Below are positions 35,201-44,200 of a stretch of 64,000 nt of DNA, in pieces (positions within the stretch are counted from its first letter, which is position 1; each line of letters begins with the position of its first letter). The position numbers and the translations under genes were made by a program. The stretch lies in the NCBI RefSeq assembly GCF_030867145.1, contig NC_134429.1, positions 15,872,677 to 15,936,676 of the forward strand, written 5' to 3'. The notes below the pieces were generated by a model. It had not been told where the DNA came from, made no database searches, and worked only from the letters and a program-made list of their open reading frames with translations. Source of the stretch: Opisthocomus hoazin (taxonomy: Eukaryota; Chordata; Aves; Opisthocomiformes; Opisthocomidae).

Positions 35201-38200
35201 ACCTCGCGGAAGGGGACGGTGACGGCGGTGGGGACGCCGGCGGGGGGCTCAGCGTCGGAGAAGTGCTCCAGGAGGATGCCGTTGCCCTGTAGCAGGACGT
35301 CGGGCTGGCGCGGCAACGGCTGGGCGCCCGCCGGTGCCCGGTGCGTCACCGTGTAGCGCAGCTCGCCGCCGTACGACGTCACCTGCGGGGCACGACGCGG
35401 CGAGGCTCAGCCGGGCTCGGGGACGTCCGCCCGGTCCCCGCGGCCGGCCGCGGCGCTGGCACCTTGTCCCCGGTGAAGGGCGCGGGCAGCACCCAGTAGT
35501 AGACGTCACGTGGCAGCGCCTGGAAGGAAGCGAAGAGCAGCTCCCGCGGGGAGGAGAAGCGGGCACCGGCGCCCGCCGGCTGCGTGCCGGCCAGGTTGGC
35601 CAGGCCGAGCGGCTGCGACTCCTCGGCGGTGAGAAGGACCTGGAAGGGGAGCGGGAAGGGGCTTGGTGGTGGGCACGGCACGGCCTGGCACTACGTGGCA
35701 CGGCGTGGCACAGCAAGGCATGGCACAACACGGCACGATGTGGCATGGTGTGTTACAGCACGGCACAGCATGGCACGGCATGATGCTGTGCCGCGTGGCA
35801 AGGCATTATATGGCCCAGCACGGCACTACATGGCACAGCATGGCACAGCATGACGTAGCACTAAATGGCACAGCGTGGCATGACACAACATGGCACTACA
35901 CGGCATGGCGTGTTACAGCACGGCACAGCATGATGCTGTGCGGCACAGCAAGGCACTATATGGCACGGCATGGCATGACATGGTACAGTATCGCACAGCA
36001 TGCCATGGCATGGCACATTTTGGTGCAGTATGGCACAGTATGCTGCAGGATGGCACAACATGGCACAGTATAGCATGGCATGGCAGATTATGGCACGGCA
36101 TGGCACAGTTTGGCGTGGCATGGCATAGTATGGCACAACACGGCACAGCATGGCACAGCGTGGCACAGCATGGCACAGCATGGCACGACACACCACGGCA
36201 CAACATGGCTCAGCATGGCACGGCACAGCACGACACAGCTCAGCATGGCACAGCACGGCAGGACACGGCACAGCACGGCACAACATGGCTCAGCATGGCA
36301 CATGGCACAGCACAGCATGGCATGGCTCAGCATGGCACATCACGGCACGGCACAGCATGGCTCAGCATGGCATGGCACAGCATGACACGGCACAGCATGG
36401 CACATGGCACACCATGGAACACCATGGCATGGCACAGCATGGCACAGCATGGCTCAGCATGGCACGGCTCCGCATGGCACAGCATGGCACAGCACGGCAC
36501 GGCACAGCACGGGATGGCACGGGATGGCACGGGATGGCACGTACCTGGTGTCGGCTCCAGGCGGAGCTGGCGCAGTGCCGCGAGACGCCCATGCAGAAGC
36601 AGGGCAGGCAGCCCTCGGGGTTGGCCGCGCTCAGGTGGAAGGTGCCCGCGGCGCAGGCGTCGCACAGCCGGCCCCGCACGTTGGGCTGGGGGGCACGGGG
36701 GGGCCGTGGGCACCCGGCCAGCTGGGTGCTGGGGGGGGCAGTGGGGCTGGGGGGGGGGCGGGACTGGGCGTGGGGGGCTGGAGTGGGTGCCACGGAGCGG
36801 GTTGGACTGGGTGCTGTGGTGGATTGGACTGGGTGCCACTGGGGATCAGAGTGGGTGCCGTGGGGAGAGGCTGGGATGGGTGCTGGGGGTGTCAGACTGG
36901 GAACCACTGGGACGGGACTGGATGCTGGGGGGGGGTCAGGATAGGTGCCACGGGGGATCGGACTGGGTGCCACGGGGGACTGCACTGGGTGCCCTGGAAG
37001 CCCCACTGGCTGCTATGGGGGGGTCCCACTGGGTACCCCGGAAGCCCCACTGGGTGCCATGGGGGGGTCCCACTGGGTACCCGGGGTTCCCACTGGGTGC
37101 TATGGGGGGGTCCCACAGGGTGCCAGGGGGAGAGGCTGGACTGGGTGCTATGGGGGACTGGACTGCGTACCCCAAGGGTCCCACTGGGTGCTATGGGGGG
37201 GCCATGCTGGGTGCCCCAAGGATCACACTGGGTGCAACTGGGAACCAGACTGGGTAGCTGAGGGATCCCACTGGGTACCCCGGGGGTCCCACTGGGTGCC
37301 ATGGGAGGGTCCCACTGAGTGCTATGGGGGATCCCACTGGGTGCCACGGGGGGATCCCACTGGGTGCTATGGGGGGTCCCACTGGGTGCCACGAGGGGGG
37401 TCTCACTGTGCGCCTCAGGGCTTGGACCGGGTGCTGTGGGGGATGGGAGCACCCACCCCCCCCTCGCCCCCCCAGCCGCACCTTGCAGCGGCACGTGCCA
37501 CCAGCCGCGTCCTTGCCCCCGCGGGCGTCACACTTGACGAGCTCCTGGCCTGCGGGCAGCGAGGGTGAGGGTGGGGGGCACCCCTGGGGGGGGGGCACCC
37601 CTCGGAGGGGGGGGGCACCCCCCAGCCAGCCCCCGCCACTCACCGATCGGGGTGCACTTGCCGCCCGGCTGGATGGGGTCTCCCTCGTAGCCCGGGGCGC
37701 ACCTATGGGGACGGGGGGGTGATGGGTGGGGGGTCTCGGGGGAGGGGGGGGGTTATAGGGCCCCCCCCACCCACCCACCTCTCGCAGCGGCGGCCGGCGT
37801 AACCGGGTGCGCAGGCGTCGCAGGTGGCTTGGCCGTCCGTGTCCAAAAAGCACGACTCCGAGAACCTGCGGGTGACAACGCCGGTGACACCGGGGCGGCG
37901 ACACACGGCGGGGGGGGGGTCCCTGGGGTTGGCCCCCACCTGCGAGCTGCCTCAGTGTAGGGACAGGGACAGGGGTGACAGGCGGTGGCCGTGCCCTTGG
38001 TGGCATCGCCGAAGAAGCCGGGTTTGCACTTCTCGCACTGGGGACCCTCCGTGTTGTGCTGGCAGTTCTGCGGGGGGGACACCCAGCACGTGGCACCGGG
38101 GCGGGGGGTGACACCACGCCGAGCCCCCGTCCCTTCGTCACCCCCCCCGCTCCTTACCAGGCAGTGCCCGAACACGGGGTCGCAGGCGCTGGAGTGGCCG

Positions 38201-41200
38201 TGGCAGCCGCAGCCGGAGCAGGTCCCCAGGTAGGGTCCCCTCGTCACCCGCTCGAAGCGGGCGGCACACCGCTGGCACGACAGCCCCGCGTAGCCCACCG
38301 GGCACCTGGGGACGCGGCCGCGTGACGCTGGCGTCACGGCCGGCACCGCGCACCGCCGTCCCGCTACCGGTTACCTGCACTCCTCGACGTCCCCGGCGGG
38401 CCCCAGGCCGGTGTCACCGGGGCTGGTGACGTCCATGGCCACGTCGCTGAGCCCCACGCTGGCCATGCGCCCGTCGTAGACCGCCCGGATGAAGATGCCC
38501 TCCAGGCCCTGCAGCACCAGCAGCAGCAGCTCCCGGCTCACCGGGGCACCCTCCTCATCCTCCCAGTGGTCCTGCCACGATGGTGACATCAATGTCACCC
38601 AGGGTGTCCACCCGCATCACCCACACATCACCAGCATCACACGTCCATCACCAGCAGCATCACCCCAGCACCACCATCACCATCACCGCCCATCCACCAC
38701 CATCAACACCACCCACCCATCATCATCACATCACCACCACCACCAGCCCCACTACCCACCCACCACCATCACCATCACCCACCCACCACCATCATCCCAC
38801 CACCACCATCACTCATTCATCACCGTCGGCACCACCAACCCGCCACCACCACCATCAGCACCACCCACCCACCACCATCAGTGCCACCCACCCACCATCA
38901 TCACCCCACCACCACCATCATCCCTGCCATCACCCATACGTCACCAGCATCACTTGTCCATCACCACCAGCATCACCCCACCACCACCACCGTCATCACC
39001 ACCACCCACCCACCACCACCACCATCACCTACCCACCATCATCAGATCACCACCACCATCACCACTACCCACCCACCACCATCACCATCACCTACCCACC
39101 ACCATCACCTGCCCCCCCCACCATCATCCACACACCATCATCACACCACCACCACCATCACCCACCCACCACCACCACCACCACCACCACCTACCCACCA
39201 GCATCAGATCACCACCACCATCACCCACCCACCACCACCACCACCGTCCCCACTACCCACCCACCACCATCACCATCACCTACCCACCACCATCACCTGT
39301 CACCCCCCACCACCATCATCCACACACCATCATCCCACCACCACCATCACTCACTCATCACCGCCGGCACCACCAACCCACCACCACCACCATCAGCACC
39401 ACCCACCCACCACCATCAATACCACCCACCCACCATCATCACCCCACCACCACCATCATCACTGCCATCACCCATACATCACCAGCATCACTTGTCCACG
39501 ACACATCACCACCGGCATCACCCTACCACCCCCATCCCCCCACCACCACCAGCATTACCCACACACCATCATCACCCCACCATCACCACCACCATCACCC
39601 ACCCACCTCCACCACCATCACCTACCCACCATCATCAGATCACCACCACCATCACCCACCACCACCACCACCGTCCCCATTACCCACCCACCACCATCAC
39701 CATCACCTACCCACCACCATCACCCGTCCCCCCCCCACCATCATCCACACACCTTCATCACACCACCACCACCATCACCCACCCACCACCACCACCAGCC
39801 CCACTACCCACCCACCACCATCATCCCACCACCACCATCACTCACTCATCACCGCCAGCACCACCAACCCACCACCACCACCATCAGCACCACCCACCCA
39901 CCACCACCAATGCCACCCACCCACCATCATCACCCCACCACCACCATCACTGCCATCACCCATACATCACCAGCATCACTTGTCCGCGACACATCACCAC
40001 CAGCATCACCCCACCACCCCCACCACCACCAGCATTACCCACACACCATCACCCCACCATCACCACCACCATCACCCACCCACCACCACCACCATCACCT
40101 ACCCACCATCATCAGATCACCACCACCATCACCCACCCACCACCACCACCACCGTCCCCACTACCCACCCACCACCATCACCATCACCTACCCACCACCA
40201 TCACCTGCCCCCCCACCATCATCCACACACCATCATCACACCACCACCACCATCACCCACCCACCACCACCACCAGCCCCACTACCCACCCACCACCATC
40301 ATCCCACCACCACCATCACTCACTCATCACTGCCAGCACCACCCACCCACCACCACCAATGCCACCCACCCACCATCATCACCCCACCACCACCATCATC
40401 ACTGCCATCACCCACACATCACCAGCATCATTTGTCTGCAACACATTACCACTGGCATCACCCCACCACCACCCCCCCCCCCCCCACCAGCATTACCCAC
40501 ACACCATCATCACCCCACCATCACCACCACCATCACCCACCCGGTACCACCACCATCACCCACCCACCATCATCACCCCACTACAACCATCACCCACCCA
40601 CCATCATCAACCCACCACCACTGCCACCATCACCACCATCACCTACCCACCATCATCACACCACCACCATCATCACCCCACCATCATCACCATCACCCAC
40701 CCACCACCACCAGCATCACTCACCCACCATCATCAACCCACCACCACTGCCACCATCACCCACTCACCACCACCATCACCTGCCCACCATCAACCCACCA
40801 CCACCACCACCATCACCCACCCACCACCACCAGCGTCACCCACACACCATCATCACACCCCCCCCCACCACCATCACCTCCCCCCACCATCACCACCACT
40901 ACCACTCATCCACCACCACCAGTGTCACCCACCCACCATCATCACCCCACCACCACCAGCAACACCACCACCATCACCCTGCCACCATCACCACCACCCA
41001 CCCGCCCACCCCCACCACCCCCCGCCCGGCTCCCACCCACCTCGGTGAAGGGCACGTGCCGCCGGTTGAGGACATCGGGGCTGGTGGCCCCGGCGCGCGC
41101 CCGCAGCTGCCGCCCGTGGCCCCGCAGCACCACGTCGGGGTGGGCGGTGGGCTCGGGGGGTCCCCGCCCCAGCCGGTACCGCACCCCGTAGCTCAGTGCT

Positions 41201-44200
41201 CCCCCGTAGGCGTCCACCTGGCAGCGTGGTGGGAAGTCAGCGGCCGTGCCGCCGATGTCCCCAGCCCTGTCCCCGCCCCGGCGTCACCTTGTCCCCAAGG
41301 AAGGTCTGCGGCAGCGCCCAGAAGACGTCGAGGGCCAGGAAGCGGCGGGACAGGTCCAGGAGCTGAAACTCCTCGGCGCCCGCGTCCACGTGGAGCTGGG
41401 TGGCCGAGAGCACCGGCGAGGACGGTGCCACCGGCACCGTCACGTTGACGCCTGCGAGGAGACGCTCAGCCCCGGGCGCGTCCCCTGTGTGTCCCCCCCC
41501 GTCCCTTGTCCCCACGCCTCACCCTTGAAGTCGTCGGGGCGGTCGAAGCGGAGGCGGAGGCGGTGGCGGTGGCGGGCGGCGGCGCGGCAGGCGGTGGTGA
41601 CGCCGAAGCAGAAGCAGGGCAGGCAGCGGGATGTCCCCGTCACCTGGAAGTGGCCCTCGGGACACGGCCCTGGGGGAGATGACGGAGGGGGGTGACAGTG
41701 ACGCTGCCGTGGGGGAGGGGAGGGCGCGGGGGTGGGTCGGTGGCTCACCGGGGCGGGTGACGGTGAGGATGCTGTCGGGGATGCCGAAGACCATGCCCAG
41801 GGTGTTGATGGCCTCGCAGGTGTAGGCGCCCTGGTCGGCCTCCTTCACGTCGCGGATGGTCAGGGTGCCCTGCCCGGCCTCGCTCACGATCGACACCCTG
41901 CGCGGCATGCTTGGCACCGGGCCCCGCCCCCCGCGCAAGCCCCGCCCCCCCCACCGTGCAGCTCTCCACAGGTCTGCAGCCCTCGCTTGGGAGTCCCGCC
42001 CTGAGAGCCCCACCCACCGCGGCAGGCCCCGCCCCCAAGTGCAAGCCCCTCCCACCACAAGGCTCTCCCTCCCCTAGTGCAAGCCCCGCCCACCACAGAC
42101 ACCATGCCAAGCCTCTCCTACCCCCAGAGACCCCACCCCAAAGTGCAAGACCCTCCCCAGAACAAGCCCCGCCCCTAGAACAAGCCCCTCCCCTAGCACA
42201 AGCCCCTCCCACCAGCAGAGACCCCTCCCCCAAGGTGCAAGCCCCTCCCCTAGCACAACCCACTCCCCTAGCACAAGCCCCTCCCACCCCCAGAGACCCC
42301 TCCCCCAAGTGCAAGCCCCTCCCACCACAGGGCTCTCCCTCCCTTAGTGCAAGCCCCGCCCACCACCACCACCCTGCCAAGCCCCTCCCACCACCAAAGA
42401 CCCCACCCCAAAGAGCAAGCCCCTCCCACCAGCACAGGCCCCGCCCTAAGCACACCCACTGCCCCCACTGTGAAGCACAAGCCCCGCCCTCCAAAGGCCC
42501 CTCCCCAAGCGCAAGCCCCTCCCACAGCAGGACACACCCAGGAGCAAGCCCCGCCCCCTCCCCCCACGCCCCGCCCACCTGTGGCTGCTGGGGGTGTGGC
42601 CCCAGTTGAGGCGCCAGGTGATGATGGGCGTGGGGACGCCGGTGGCCACGCAGGTGAAGGTGACCGTCTGGCCCGGCGCCGCCCGCACCGCCTCCCGCGG
42701 CAGCGTCACCACCTGCGGGGGCACTGCCCGGCGACCCCCGGCACCGCCCCGTCACCACCCCGCCGCGCCCCGTCACCCCCCTGCCACCACTGCCACGGCA
42801 CCGGGTCCCAGCATGGCACCCCCTGGGGACACGGCCACCACTGTGGCACATGGCACCAAGACATGGCACCGGATCCCCAACATGGCACCCCCTGGGGACA
42901 CGGCCATCACCGTGGCACCAAGACACAGCACCATGGGGTGACACCCCATGGGGACATGGCCACCCGCATGGCACCCAGCACCAAGCCATGGCATCGGGTC
43001 CCAGCGTGGCACTCCATGGGGACACGGCCACCACCATGGCACCTGGCATCCAGACACAGCACCAGGTCCCCAGCGTGACACCCTGTGCAGACAGGGCCAC
43101 CACTGCTGCACCCGGCACCAAAACACGGCACCGGGTCCCCAACATGGCACCCCTCGGGGACACGGCCACCACCGCAGCACATGGCACCACGACACAGCAC
43201 CAGGTCCCCAGTGTGACACCCCGTGGGAACACGGCCACCACCACCATGGCACCCAGCACCAAGCCATGGCACCAGGTCCCCAGTGTGACACCCCGTGGGA
43301 ACACGGCCACCACCACCATGGCACCCAGCACCAAGCCATGGCACCAGGTCCCCAGCGTGGCACCCCGTGGGGACACGGCCACTCACATGGCACACAGCAC
43401 CAAGTCCTGGTGGCACTGGGCACGTGGCACTGGGTCCCAGCGTGGCACCCCTTGGGGACACGGCCACCACTGCAGCACCTGGCACCAAGACACAGCACCA
43501 GGTCCCCAGTGTGACACCCCGTGGGGACACGGCCACCTGCATGGCACCCAGCACCAAGACACAGCACCATGTCCCCAGCGTGACACCCCCTGGCGACAGG
43601 GCTACCACCACGGCACCAAGACACAGCACTGAGTCCCAACACGGCACCCCTTGGGGACATGGCCACCGCTGTGGCACATGGCACCAAGACACAGCACCAG
43701 GTCCCCATCATGACACCCCATGGGGACACAGCCACTGCCATGGCACCCGGCACCAAGCCACAGCACGGGGTCCCCAGTGTGGTACCCCTTGGGGACACTG
43801 CCACCACCGCAGCACATGGCACGGTGCTGTGGCATGGTGTCCCCAGCGTGGCACAGCGCGGGGACGGGCTCAGCACCGGGTCCCCAGCACGGCATGGCTT
43901 GGGGACAGGGTCCCCAGCGCTGCACGCAGCACTGTGCCACGGCGTTGGGTCCCCAGCGTGGCACCGCTCGGGCACAGTGTCCCCAGCCCTGTGTCCCCAG
44001 CCCCGTGCCATGCCATGGGGTCCCCAGACACAGCGTCCCCCAGCCTGGTGTTATGGCACAAGGTCCTTGGCCACATTGTCCCCAGCCCCGTGCCAGAGCA
44101 CAGGGTCTCCAGGCATGGTGTCCCCAGCCCAGTGCCATGGCACATGGTCCCCAGCCCAGTGTCCCCAGCCCGGTGCCACGGCATGGAGTCCCTGTGCAGT

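Larger units (their letters stand above)
36545..41669 (-). other. HSPG2: HSPG2 domain III, first laminin IV-A module and following laminin EGF repeats
   Basis: Exons 41669-41523 ([30 protein letters not shown]), 41451-41288 ([20 protein letters not shown]), 41217-41041 ([18 protein letters not shown]) and 38571-38375 ([20 protein letters not shown]) encode a partial laminin EGF repeat and the first laminin IV-A module. Exons 38305-38158, 38067-37940, 37865-37779, 37703-37644, 37549-37482 and 36685-36545 encode laminin EGF repeats ([55 protein letters not shown]). Two introns here are occupied by long satellites (38.6-41.0 kb and 35.7-36.5 kb). Confidence 0.93.

Noticed and set aside
38489-41448. 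Overlapping plus-strand frames of 820-900 codons rich in His, Pro and Thr, resembling a His-rich metal-binding protein.
   Set aside because: All three plus frames are open across the CCACCATCA satellite, which is an HSPG2 intron. The open frames follow from a sequence nearly free of G.
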